NCBI GenBank assembly: GCA_963925895.1
Contig: CAWUVH010000025.1
Location: 1-19,494, forward strand
Origin: Eutrophovita sp913057845
GTDB lineage: Bacteria; Pseudomonadota; Gammaproteobacteria; Burkholderiales; Eutrophovitaceae
Length of the DNA: 19,494 nucleotides
Direction: 5' to 3'
Shown here: positions 1 through 7,478 of the stretch, piece by piece
Layout: every line of letters begins with the position of its first letter
How positions within the stretch are numbered: position 1 is the first letter of the stretch
Program-made: the position numbers and the translations under genes
Notes under the pieces: model-generated
Told to the model about the DNA's origin: nothing
Seen by the model: only the letters and a program-made list of their open reading frames with translations
Databases searched by the model: none

Positions 1-540
1 ACATCGAACACCGTCTGCCCAGCCACCGTGTCGAGTAGCATGCGACAAAGCAACAGCAGCAAACTTTGTCATCGAATAACCAACGCCATTACCAAAAACC
101 GCTTTACCTGCTAGAGACGCTACGTTTATCACCCGTCCAGAACCACACTTTCTTAAATGAGGCAGCGCCAAACAGGTCATAGATAAAGGCGCTTTGACGT
201 TCACAGACCACATAAGGTCTAGCCCCTTTTCATTGAATTCACCATCATCAACGGATACTGGCTGCATGATTCCTGCGTTATTCACTAATCCATCAATCCG
301 ACCATAACGCTCGGCAGTTGTATCTACCCAGGCCTTGTGCGTTTCTTTATCTACGGCATCATACTTGCTGATCAACACACGACTGGGGTCCCAGTCTTCA
401 ACTGTATTCCTCATGGCCTCAATATCGCGAACACCAAGACTGAGCGAAAAACCAGCTTGATAGAGGTTACGAGCAACCGCTAGACCAATACCTCTGCTTG
501 CTCCAGAGATCATTACCACACGTCCTTCAGGAGATATCAT
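1..540 (-). CDS. Short-chain dehydrogenase/reductase (SDR), 3' end cut by window edge
   Basis: NAD(P)-dependent oxidoreductase of the classical SDR family; the substrate cannot be told. The frame is open from an ATG at 540 down to base 1, giving 180 residues without a stop, so the C-terminus lies outside the window. It shows the cofactor-binding glycine motif SGASRGIG (residues 12-19), NNAG (87-90), a candidate catalytic Ser142 in NVASLAG, and the Tyr155-x3-Lys159 pair in YSMTK. The ATG is preceded by AAAGG about 10 bases upstream, which supports this start. It is the last visible gene of a minus-strand set GST -> CmcJ-like oxygenase -> SDR, 52 bases after the oxygenase. This suggests, but does not prove, that it acts on the same metabolite. 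The SDR assignment is firm; the role is open. Confidence 0.9.
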   Translation of the reverse strand, partial: MISPEGRVVMISGASRGIGLAVARNLYQAGFSLSLGVRDIEAMRNTVEDWDPSRVLISKYDAVDKETHKAWVDTTAERYGRIDGLVNNAGIMQPVSVDDGEFNEKGLDLMWSVNVKAPLSMTCLALPHLRKCGSGRVINVASLAGKAVFGNGVGYSMTKFAAVALSHATRHGGWADGVRC

Positions 541-592
541 CAGTATTTAACCTTTCTATAAATTGGGCGTTACATCCATGAATGCATGGACT

Positions 593-1546
593 TCAAAATA
601 ATGCAATGCACCGCACCTCCATACTCCATCGATCAGGCGCCTCATCGGGAGTAGACGGTTCTTTAAACGCACTGTGAAAACTGAACGTACATGGCGCGTC
701 TGGAAATGCGGCATCAGGTTGATCACCTTTAGTTCTCGCGAGTCCACCTTCACTGTCCCATTGTTTGATGAGCAAAGCCTCTGACCGATTCATCTTGGGA
801 TAAAACCACCAATTGTGGTTTGGATTGTACTTGGCGAAATAATTCTCACCAATACGGTCCTCATAGTGAACTTCAAACACAACAAGATCATCTGGATTCA
901 CACGAGACGCGTCACACAAAGCGAGAGGATTCATCTCAACAGGCTCGGGCACGATACTCCGCCATAAATTTATAATGGCGAATCGCCCCCCATTCGAAAT
1001 CTGTTCCACCTCACTCGGAGGTATCAAGCTACTGCCCTCTCCGATCAACGACCGGATGGTGTCATTTTTGCCCGGAGGCTTCGATAACTGAAGAAGCCGT
1101 TCCGGAGCACTCGTTAACGTGTAATCACCATGAACGGCGTGCGCTGGCCCCTGCACCTGTTGCCCGCCCGTAATCATTTTTTTTGATTTTTTTCCGACAG
1201 CTGACCGAACATTATGGTCAAACGCATACACCGCCCGAGCACCCACCGACTCCTTAACTCGATCCGCACACAATGGATAATAATTATGGAGCACAACATC
1301 GTTATCAAAAAAGTTGATATTTAAACTCTCTATATCATCATCAACTAATTGAAAACCTTGTTTCTCGAGAGTGGCCGATACCCCATTACGAGCATCATTG
1401 ACAACAACCTCATGCTGTTCATAATTCACGCCCACCCACTCAGAATCAGTACCCTCCAAATTACGGCGCGTTAATACCTTTCCATTCCGGTACAACGAAC
1501 TCTGCGAGTCCGCAGATATGTAGTTAAAGATGCCTTTACTATTCAT
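593..1546 (-). CDS. CmcJ/NvfI-family non-heme iron oxygenase-like protein
   Basis: A 317-residue protein that I recognise as the CmcJ/NvfI (also AsaB / GA4-desaturase-like) family. Members are mostly 2-oxoglutarate/Fe(II)-type enzymes or relatives in secondary metabolism that hydroxylate, desaturate or form endoperoxides. Visible family features are the segment FDHNVRSA (109-116), the HGDYT motif at 139-143 (His139 and Asp141 as likely HxD iron ligands), NLWRSI (193-198) followed by NPLALCDA, WWFYPKMNRSEALL near 246-259, and FHSAFKEP (290-297) with a second candidate iron His291. The end reads DRWSMEVRCIALF, where Arg312 may bind a co-substrate carboxylate. No signal peptide is visible, so it is probably cytosolic. 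It lies 44 bases after a GST gene and 52 before an SDR, so co-transcription is likely. The family call is good; the iron-ligand assignment is by pattern; the substrate is unknown. Confidence 0.82.
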   Translation of the reverse strand: MNSKGIFNYISADSQSSLYRNGKVLTRRNLEGTDSEWVGVNYEQHEVVVNDARNGVSATLEKQGFQLVDDDIESLNINFFDNDVVLHNYYPLCADRVKESVGARAVYAFDHNVRSAVGKKSKKMITGGQQVQGPAHAVHGDYTLTSAPERLLQLSKPPGKNDTIRSLIGEGSSLIPPSEVEQISNGGRFAIINLWRSIVPEPVEMNPLALCDASRVNPDDLVVFEVHYEDRIGENYFAKYNPNHNWWFYPKMNRSEALLIKQWDSEGGLARTKGDQPDAAFPDAPCTFSFHSAFKEPSTPDEAPDRWSMEVRCIALF

Positions 1547-1590
1547 TTCACTTCAAACCCGCAGTTCGTTATTCAAAACAATTTATTAAG

Positions 1591-2235
1591 TTAGCCTGCA
1601 TCTGGCAGCGCAAATCCTTCCAGAACCGTCGTATCAATCCACCAAGAGTTTTTCTCGATATCTTGAGTCATCCATCTGACTAAGTTCTTGTGATTCTCTA
1701 AAGGCAACTTAAAATAAGCATGCATATGCATCGGAGCCGCAACAGCCACATCTGCAATGGTTGGCTCATCCCCACAAAGATAACGACTGCCAGCAAGTCT
1801 AGCGTCAAGAATGCCGGCTAATTTATGAAAATTAGGTTCTTCCGCATCGAGAACAGACTGATCAGTTTCACCGCCTAACAACGGTTTCACGCAATTCTCA
1901 ACCACATACTTGTAACAAGACGGGAACCATGCGCTGCTCTCCCACAGTAACCAACGGTTAACATCAGCTCGGGTTTTCAATTCCGTTGGGTAAGCAGAAG
2001 CATTACCTAGTTTATCCGCCGCATACTGCAATATCGCATTGGACTCCCAAAGCGTAAAATCGCCATCACGAAGCGCTGGAACTGAAGCATTCGGATTGAT
2101 CGCGACATACTCCGGGCTCTGCTGTTTCGCCTGAAAATAATCAATTTTTGTGACTGTGTAATCGACCCCAATCAGCTTAAACCCGGCTAAGGCTTTGCGA
2201 CTGTTGATGGTGATTGGATCCAGTAATAGTTCCAT
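1591..2235 (-). CDS. Glutathione S-transferase family protein
   Basis: A 214-residue cytosolic GST of typical length. The N-terminal thioredoxin-like half (about 1-75) carries the candidate active-site serine in ITINSRK (Ser12), the cis-proline element NPNASVPAL (48-55), and the glutathione gamma-glutamyl contact WESNAI (63-68). The C-terminal helical half includes the N-capping-box-type segment PTIADVAVAAPM. Family members conjugate or remove glutathione from electrophiles, or serve as isomerases or reductases. The ATG at 2235 is well supported by a strong Shine-Dalgarno AAGGAGGAG at 2241-2249, five bases upstream. It is the first gene of the minus-strand set that continues with the CmcJ-like oxygenase and the SDR, so it may process or protect against a reactive product of that oxygenase. 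That link is inference. Confidence 0.9.
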   Translation of the reverse strand: MELLLDPITINSRKALAGFKLIGVDYTVTKIDYFQAKQQSPEYVAINPNASVPALRDGDFTLWESNAILQYAADKLGNASAYPTELKTRADVNRWLLWESSAWFPSCYKYVVENCVKPLLGGETDQSVLDAEEPNFHKLAGILDARLAGSRYLCGDEPTIADVAVAAPMHMHAYFKLPLENHKNLVRWMTQDIEKNSWWIDTTVLEGFALPDAG

Positions 2236-2332
2236 CGGTACTCCTCCTTGAATTTATTATTATCTTTTACCTTTATTAGGCTTATCTAATTCGCTACGCC
2301 ACCAAAAACCCAGGCGAACTAAAGAATACCAT

Positions 2333-2342
2333 TGATTAATCA
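2333..2342. promoter_or_regulatory. 10-bp perfect palindrome upstream of the GST gene
   Basis: TGATTAATCA reads the same on both strands. It lies about 100 bases upstream of the GST start, in the ~200-base gap between that gene and the tRNA. It could be an operator for a dimeric regulator. No convincing -35/-10 pair was found next to it, and a palindrome this short can occur by chance. The rest of the gap shows nothing else I can support. Confidence 0.2.
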
Positions 2343-2433
2343 GGCGGTGTGGATCGAACTGAGTGGCAAGCGACGCGCTCATGCACAACGCAGACTAGGG
2401 ATCTCGAGGGAAGGAAGTGAACTGAAAGTGTAC

Positions 2434-2510
2434 TGGTAGGCGCGATTGGATTCGAACCAACGACCCCCACAATGTCAATGTGGTGCTCTAACCAACTGAG
2501 CTACGCGCCT
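2434..2510 (-). tRNA. tRNA-Val (anticodon GAC)
   Basis: A 77-base cloverleaf read on the minus strand. The acceptor stem AGGCGCG pairs with CGCGCCT, followed by discriminator A and an encoded CCA end (2434-2436). The D arm is GCTC...GAGC, and the anticodon stem CCACA/TGTGG closes the loop TTGACAT with anticodon GAC. The variable loop is GGGTC, and the T arm GTTGG/CCAAT carries the TTCGAAT loop. GAC reads the valine codons GUC and GUU. The gene stands alone, with no neighbouring tRNA, and is directly preceded by a strong promoter at 2523-2550. No clear terminator hairpin follows it, so transcription might continue into the GST gene. Confidence 0.97.
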
Positions 2511-2522
2511 AAAGGAAGCCGG

Positions 2523-2550
2523 ATTCTAGCACTAAAACCAATGATGTCAA
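2523..2550 (-). promoter_or_regulatory. Sigma70-type promoter of the tRNA-Val gene
   Basis: On the minus strand a perfect -35 box TTGACA (2550-2545) is separated by 16 bases from a -10 box TAGAAT (2528-2523), which matches five of six consensus positions. The predicted start of transcription is at about 2515, a few bases before the mature tRNA 5' end at 2510. This is the best promoter in the window. Confidence 0.85.
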
Positions 2551-2594
2551 AGAATGACTAAACCAACACGCTCATTCTTCAACATTCACAGAAA

Positions 2595-3299
2595 TCAAGA
2601 ATCAAGACTTAATTTGCCGTCGTCTAATCGATAGGTTTGATGCATCTTTGCCGCTAATTCCGTGTCATGGGTAACAACCACAACGCTCGCCCCCAACTCT
2701 TCATTAATCTGAAACATCAAATCCATAAATCCTGCAGCGCTTGATTTATCTAAGTTCCCTGTTGGCTCATCGGCCAACAAACACGCAGGATCTGTGACAA
2801 GCGCCCGCGCAATTGCGACACGCTGGCGTTCTCCGCCCGACAACTCAGTCGGTTGATGTCCCATACGATGCGCCAAACCAACCCGTCTCAGCATTTCTGA
2901 AGCCTTAGCCTCAGCATCTGAGACACTATCTCGACGCATGAGTAGCGGCATGGCTACGTTTTCCAATGCCGTAAACTCAAGTAATAAATGGTGGAATTGA
3001 TAAACGAAGCCAATAGACCGATTTCGCACCTCGCAAATACCCACTTCGGATAAAGAAGAAAACGACTCATTATTAACTTTCACTTCTCCACGAGTGGGTT
3101 TATCTAAGCCACCTAGAATGTGGAGCAAAGTACTTTTACCGCACCCTGAGGACCCGACAATAGCCGTTATATCTCCGGCATATACATTTAAAGAGACTCC
3201 TTTAAGGATCTCGATTGGAATACCTCCGATAAAACCATAGTCTTTCTCAACGTCAACGGCAGATAAGACGCAATGTTTACCTTGGTTGGGATTATTCAT
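2595..3299 (-). CDS. lolD: Lipoprotein-releasing system ATP-binding protein LolD
   Basis: The ATPase subunit of the Lol ABC transporter, which detaches mature lipoproteins from the inner membrane and passes them to LolA for delivery to the outer membrane. At 234 residues it has the usual length. It shows Walker A GSSGCGKST (49-57), the Q-loop in VYQFHHLL (Gln101), the signature LSGGERQR (153-160), Walker B CLLADEPT (173-180) followed by GNLD, and the H-loop His211 in VTHDTE. The QFHHLL Q-loop segment is typical of LolD rather than of the related MacB or FtsE ATPases. Its ATG lies inside the end of the upstream permease gene (8-base overlap), so the two are translationally coupled. The pairing with the LolC/E permease makes the name secure. 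Confidence 0.95.
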   Translation of the reverse strand: MNNPNQGKHCVLSAVDVEKDYGFIGGIPIEILKGVSLNVYAGDITAIVGSSGCGKSTLLHILGGLDKPTRGEVKVNNESFSSLSEVGICEVRNRSIGFVYQFHHLLLEFTALENVAMPLLMRRDSVSDAEAKASEMLRRVGLAHRMGHQPTELSGGERQRVAIARALVTDPACLLADEPTGNLDKSSAAGFMDLMFQINEELGASVVVVTHDTELAAKMHQTYRLDDGKLSLDS

Positions 3300-4539
3300 A
3301 ACGCAACGCCTCAGACGGATTAATCTTTGCTGCTCGTAAACTCGGATAAATCGTAGCCAACATGGTCAAACCAAGAGACAAGAGACCGATCCAAATGACG
3401 TCATCTGCCTGAACCTCTGAAGGAATATCTGAAATGTAATACACATCTTTCGCCAAAAACTGAACCCCGAAAACAGATTCGATGGCAGGAACAATCACAT
3501 CGATATTAACCGCCACAAGCAAACCAAAACTCAAACCCAACACCGTCCCAATAAACCCAATCAGAGATCCTTGGATAAAGAAAATCTTCATAATTTGTGA
3601 GGGAAGTGCCCCTAAGGTTCGAAGTATCGCAATGTCTGTCCGCTTATCGGTAACCACCATCACTAGAGTGGAAACAATATTGAACGCCGCAACTGCAACA
3701 ATAAGTAACAGGATAATCGACATCACTCGCTTCTCGATTTGTATCGCTCGAAAAAAAGTAGCGTGGCTTCTTGTCCAATCGGAAATAAAAATATCGGGAG
3801 GCAATAACGACGCCAAATTGGATGCGACGCGTGGTGCCTCAAATAGATCGGTGAGTTTCAGCCTCAAACCAGACACGGAATTTCCAAGCATCAAAAGTTT
3901 TTGTGCGTCAGCCATGTGGATCATCGCCAGTGCCGCGTCGTATTCGTAGTTTTTGACTTCAAAAATACCGCTCACTAAGAATTGTCTTAGCCTGGGCATC
4001 ACACCAGCAGGTGTTACGTGCCCCTGAGGCGTAATCAAAACCACCCGATCACCAACCCCTACCCCTAAAGAGCGTGCCAGATCAATGCCGAGGACAACAT
4101 TAAATTGACCTGCCTCCAAAGTATCCATCGATCCTTCAACCATATGATCAGAGACATCGGAGACATTCTTTTCAAAATGTGGCAAGACCCCGCGAATCAG
4201 TGTGCCGTGCGATCTTCGACCAAAAGTCAAAAGCCCTTCACCTGATACAAAAGGTGCAGATCCAATCACTCCGTCTTGTTTTTTAGTTTGCTCGGCGATG
4301 CTTTCCCAATTTTCAAATTGGCCGTGGCTACCCATCAACTGAACATGCGACACTACTCCTAAGATCGTAGCCCGCAACTCCTTTTGAAAGCCGTTCATCA
4401 CTGAGAGGACAACAATAAGCGCCGCAACACCCAGCGCGATACCGATCATCGACGTAGCCGATATGAATGAAATGAAGTGGTTCTTGCGCTTAGCTTTTGT
4501 ATAGCGTAATCCAACAAAAAGCTCGAAAGGTTTAAACAT
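3292..4539 (-). CDS. lolC: Lipoprotein-releasing ABC transporter permease LolC/E
   Basis: The inner-membrane permease of the Lol lipoprotein exporter, 415 residues, the usual LolC/LolE length. One helix lies near 28-48 in the conserved start (TSMIGIALGVAALIVVLSVM followed by NGF). A large periplasmic domain (about 50-265) holds the lipoprotein- and LolA-interacting region. Three C-terminal helices follow at about 271-295, 320-345 and 380-400. The FtsX-like signatures LRTLGALPSQI and YPSLRAAKINPSEALRYE are present. The gene precedes lolD, and no second permease gene follows. The protein might therefore act as a homodimer, as in organisms with a single LolF-type permease, or a second permease gene may lie elsewhere. 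LolC, LolE and LolF cannot be separated by eye. There is no good Shine-Dalgarno before the ATG. Confidence 0.92.
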   Translation of the reverse strand: MFKPFELFVGLRYTKAKRKNHFISFISATSMIGIALGVAALIVVLSVMNGFQKELRATILGVVSHVQLMGSHGQFENWESIAEQTKKQDGVIGSAPFVSGEGLLTFGRRSHGTLIRGVLPHFEKNVSDVSDHMVEGSMDTLEAGQFNVVLGIDLARSLGVGVGDRVVLITPQGHVTPAGVMPRLRQFLVSGIFEVKNYEYDAALAMIHMADAQKLLMLGNSVSGLRLKLTDLFEAPRVASNLASLLPPDIFISDWTRSHATFFRAIQIEKRVMSIILLLIVAVAAFNIVSTLVMVVTDKRTDIAILRTLGALPSQIMKIFFIQGSLIGFIGTVLGLSFGLLVAVNIDVIVPAIESVFGVQFLAKDVYYISDIPSEVQADDVIWIGLLSLGLTMLATIYPSLRAAKINPSEALRYE

Positions 4540-4567
4540 GAAGGTTCACTGAAATAATGAGTGTCTA

Positions 4568-4573
4568 ATTATA
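4568..4573 (-). promoter_or_regulatory. Possible -10 box for the lolC/E-lolD operon
   Basis: A perfect TATAAT on the minus strand lies 29 bases upstream of the lolC/E ATG, inside the divergent gap 4540-4651. The -35 position (around 4591-4598) has only a weak match such as TCGAAT, so the call rests mainly on the -10 box. On the plus strand a TACAAT at 4627-4632 could serve the rpfE-like gene, but no -35 goes with it. Confidence 0.35.
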
Positions 4574-4651
4574 TCGCGACCCCATACATTTAATTCGACC
4601 GCTAGGTATGGGAGAATCCATCTTATTACAATACTGAAAGTCATATCACCC

Positions 4652-5632
4652 GTGAATACCCTTTCCCTGACAATATCGAGCCCTTCTGGCCGAGATGTAT
4701 GGCCAGATACGTCACCAACGCCCAGTCTCGATCTTGTATTTAGCCGGGGGGCTCGGAAACTACGGAGGAATACATCTCTCATCGACTCTTGGATGGAGCA
4801 ATTATTTCCTCATCAAACGGATGAAATCGCAATAAGCACGCTACTGGCACGTGGGGATCCGGATTTCTCGGTTTATTCGCATTATCTATGTTGTGAATTG
4901 GTTGACTATTCAGCAGGAATGAATGATGTATTCGTGAGGCGCCTGCAAAACCTATTGAGCGCTGGCATTGATAATAGACGCTATAAAGATTTGCTCACAG
5001 CAAGCTTTGACGGCTTATTAACTCGTAACGTCTCTGAATGGCCTTCACTTTTACTCATAGGCCTAAAAGAGGATCCTAAAATAGGCAGCACGCCTGGGGC
5101 CGAAGCACACAATAGAGCACTGAGCACAGTCCTACCCACCGGACCTCAATCACGGCATTGGATTGCAAAAATGAATGAAATCCAGATGCTATTTCATCAA
5201 AGTAATGAGAACACCCCGGACGATAGAGAACACGTGAAACCAAATGGTGTTTGGTTATGGGGCGAAGGACCTCGTCGTGAACTTCAAGATTCCTCGCTTT
5301 TGGTCTCAGCACAAAGTCCTGAGCTGATCGCCCTATCACGCGCGGCCAATGCCACGATGACATCGGTTGATCAGATACTCTCCGAAGACTCACCACAACA
5401 CAATGCGCTCATCGACATTCACATCAGTGAGGACTCAAACACCATAGTTGCAGCGAACGAGTTGGTCTCCAAAGGCATGGCTCTTCTAAAATCTGGCCTG
5501 TATACACAACTGAACGTGCAACTGATGCAGAACTCGATCGTACTTGACACATCGTGCACCAAATATTCCTTGCATAAGTTTTGGGTCAAAACAGGGAAAA
5601 CTATTGATTGGGTAAGAGATGCCTGTAGTTGA
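4652..5632 (+). CDS. RpfE-like / 'phosphoglycerate mutase-like' conserved protein
   Basis: A 326-residue cytosolic protein of uncertain function. It resembles the family variously annotated as 'regulatory protein, RpfE type' or 'phosphoglycerate mutase', found beside recJ in xanthomonads and other proteobacteria. The recognisable core is GPQSRHWIAKMNEIQMLFHQ (about 164-183), then PNGVWLWGEGPRREL (about 197-211). I recall a WxxxxNExQxLxH...NxxWxWGxG pattern in these proteins. The start is a GTG with only a weak upstream purine tract (GAAAG). It is preferred because the N-terminal LTISSPSGRDVWP...PSLDLVFSRGARKL resembles the start of family members. It overlaps recJ by 14 bases and is divergent from lolC/E. 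Mutase activity is not supported by any catalytic motif I can see. In Xanthomonas the rpf cluster influences virulence-factor regulation, but that role cannot be transferred here. Confidence 0.7.
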   Translation: MNTLSLTISSPSGRDVWPDTSPTPSLDLVFSRGARKLRRNTSLIDSWMEQLFPHQTDEIAISTLLARGDPDFSVYSHYLCCELVDYSAGMNDVFVRRLQNLLSAGIDNRRYKDLLTASFDGLLTRNVSEWPSLLLIGLKEDPKIGSTPGAEAHNRALSTVLPTGPQSRHWIAKMNEIQMLFHQSNENTPDDREHVKPNGVWLWGEGPRRELQDSSLLVSAQSPELIALSRAANATMTSVDQILSEDSPQHNALIDIHISEDSNTIVAANELVSKGMALLKSGLYTQLNVQLMQNSIVLDTSCTKYSLHKFWVKTGKTIDWVRDACS

Positions 5633-7328
5633 TGATAAACGTACTATCCACGTACGAAAAGCTTCAGACCTTGCTCAAAATAAACTAAGAGAAAAAGGTC
5701 TGTCCCCGGTTCTCGCCCGTGTTCTTGCGGCCAGAGGCATCAAAGAGGCTGACGAGTTAGACGATACGCTCTCAAACTTAATTCCATACGACAACCTAAA
5801 AAATTGTCGAAAAGCAGCACAACTATTAGCAGACGCCATCGATAACAAAGAAAACATCCTAATTGTTGCCGACTATGATGCCGACGGCGCTACAGCAGCG
5901 GCCATAGCCATTCTGTTTCTGCGTGATGCCGGCGTTAACGTTGATTATTTCGTACCCAATCGCTTTGAACACGGATACGGTCTAACCCCTGAAATTGTAG
6001 ACATTGTCGCTACAAAAAATACCGATCTAATCATCACTGTGGACAATGGAATCGCAAGCATCAGTGGTGTAGCGAGAGCTCATGAACTGGGCATTAACGT
6101 GTTGATCACAGACCATCACCTCCCAGGCTCTGAGCTGCCGCAAGCGGCTTGCATCGTCAACCCTAACCAACCAGGCGACAATTTTAAAAGTAAATCTATC
6201 GCTGGCGTGGGGGTTATGTTCTACGTCTTAATCGCGCTGAGAAGCGAATTAAGGGATCGCGGGCACTTCGAAAAAACAGGATCAGAGCCGAATTTAGCAG
6301 ACCTACTCGATCTCGTTGCATTAGGTACAGTCGCCGACGTCGTTCCACTCGACCGCAATAACCGAATTCTCGTGGATCAGGGATTACGCCGTATCCGATC
6401 GGGGAAAATAAACCCAGGAATAAAAGCATTATTACGTGTGGCTAAAAAAAATCCGTCGTTTGCTCGCTCAGCTGACTTTGGTTTTGCGGTAGGCCCCCGA
6501 CTTAACGCCGCAGGTCGACTCACTGATATGTCACTCGGAATTGAGTGCTTGATCTCCAGCAATTCCCAGATTGCCATGAAATTGGCTGAAGAGTTAGATC
6601 AACTCAATGTCGAACGACGACATATCGAAGGCAAGATGAAAGATCAAGCATTAAAAATTTTGGATGACATAGAAACCAAAGTGGATGCAGGAGTGACACT
6701 ATTTGATCCGCAGTGGCATTCAGGAGTTGTTGGAATACTGGCGTCACGGGTAAAAGAAAAACTTAACCGTCCGGTTATCGCTTTTGCACTCGAGAAAAAT
6801 GGCGCCCTCAAAGGATCGGGTAGATCAATACAAGGCATCCACCTCCGTGATGTCCTAGACGCTTTAACCAAAATAGACCCGAACGTTATCGATAAATTCG
6901 GTGGGCACGCAATGGCCGCCGGGCTGACGATTCAAGCAGATCAACTAGAACGTTTCTCAGAATTATTCAATGATGTTGTCACTGGAGAATTCAAAAAAAA
7001 TGTCATCGACAACTCGATCTACGTCGACGGACCGCTCGAGGAGGAAGACACCGCTTCTGGCCTTGCCCAAGAGATAAGGATGCAAGTTTGGGGTCAAGCC
7101 TTTCCTGAACCCTCCTTTAGAAATGAGTTATACGTGAGGACACATCGATTATTGAATGAAACGCATACAAAGTTGCAAGTTTCCTTCTCACCGGATGGTG
7201 CGTTAATTGATGCGATTCGTTTTAACTTTAATGATGCTGTTCCAGATGTCGTTAATTGCGTCTACCGACTCGACATAAACGATTTCTATGATCATCAGCC
7301 CGTCCAGATGATCATAGAAACCTGGTGA
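5619..7328 (+). CDS. recJ: Single-stranded-DNA-specific exonuclease RecJ
   Basis: A 5'-to-3' single-strand DNA exonuclease of the DHH phosphoesterase family, used in RecF-pathway recombination, mismatch repair and base-excision repair. At 569 residues it is close to the E. coli length. Metal-binding motifs are DYDADG (85-90), VDNGIAS (141-147), TDHHLPG (164-170) and GTVADVVPLDRNNR, followed by GPRLNAAGRLTDM. The DHHA1 domain ends with SGRSIQGIHLRDVL and FGGHAMAAG. A C-terminal OB-like part follows. The ATG at 5619 lies inside the end of the rpfE-like gene (14-base overlap), which implies translational coupling. The last codons are contained in a 14-bp perfect inverted repeat (7283-7320). prfB follows after about 150 bases, and lysS after that, an order seen in other gammaproteobacteria. 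Confidence 0.97.
   Translation: MPVVDDKRTIHVRKASDLAQNKLREKGLSPVLARVLAARGIKEADELDDTLSNLIPYDNLKNCRKAAQLLADAIDNKENILIVADYDADGATAAAIAILFLRDAGVNVDYFVPNRFEHGYGLTPEIVDIVATKNTDLIITVDNGIASISGVARAHELGINVLITDHHLPGSELPQAACIVNPNQPGDNFKSKSIAGVGVMFYVLIALRSELRDRGHFEKTGSEPNLADLLDLVALGTVADVVPLDRNNRILVDQGLRRIRSGKINPGIKALLRVAKKNPSFARSADFGFAVGPRLNAAGRLTDMSLGIECLISSNSQIAMKLAEELDQLNVERRHIEGKMKDQALKILDDIETKVDAGVTLFDPQWHSGVVGILASRVKEKLNRPVIAFALEKNGALKGSGRSIQGIHLRDVLDALTKIDPNVIDKFGGHAMAAGLTIQADQLERFSELFNDVVTGEFKKNVIDNSIYVDGPLEEEDTASGLAQEIRMQVWGQAFPEPSFRNELYVRTHRLLNETHTKLQVSFSPDGALIDAIRFNFNDAVPDVVNCVYRLDINDFYDHQPVQMIIETW
7283..7320 (+). repeat. 14-bp perfect inverted repeat (hairpin) in the recJ 3' end
   Basis: TTTCTATGATCATC (7283-7296) is exactly complementary to GATGATCATAGAAA (7307-7320), with a 10-base loop AGCCCGTCCA. 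Both arms contain the palindrome ATGATCAT. The structure ends five bases before the recJ stop codon (7326-7328). No T-tract follows, so it is not a standard intrinsic terminator. It may instead stabilise the 3' end of the upstream transcript or act as a processing site before prfB. Confidence 0.75.
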
Positions 7329-7478
7329 GAGCACCACCACCTCACTGACGCTTACATAGGTCCATCATCAGACTTAAATCTCAATAAAATCAAATTCGAC
7401 AATCAAGGTATAGCCGCAACGAATCCGGTAAAATAACGGGTTAGTTACTTATAGATAATGAGGCATAGCACTGACGCC

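Noticed and set aside
556..753. Small minus-strand frame overlapping the 3' end of the CmcJ-like gene
   Set aside because: It overlaps the end of a better-supported gene in another frame and has no family features.
3482..3949. 155-codon open frame on the plus strand inside lolC/E
   Set aside because: It lies wholly antisense to a well-recognised permease and has no domain or ribosome site.
7322..7345. GTGAG...CTCAC pairing just after recJ as a possible terminator
   Set aside because: The stem is only five base pairs and no T-tract follows; the larger inverted repeat just upstream is the significant structure.
7431..7459. Possible prfB promoter (GATAAT at 7454-7459)
   Set aside because: The -10-like box has no acceptable -35 at the right distance, and A/T-rich matches of this kind are common.
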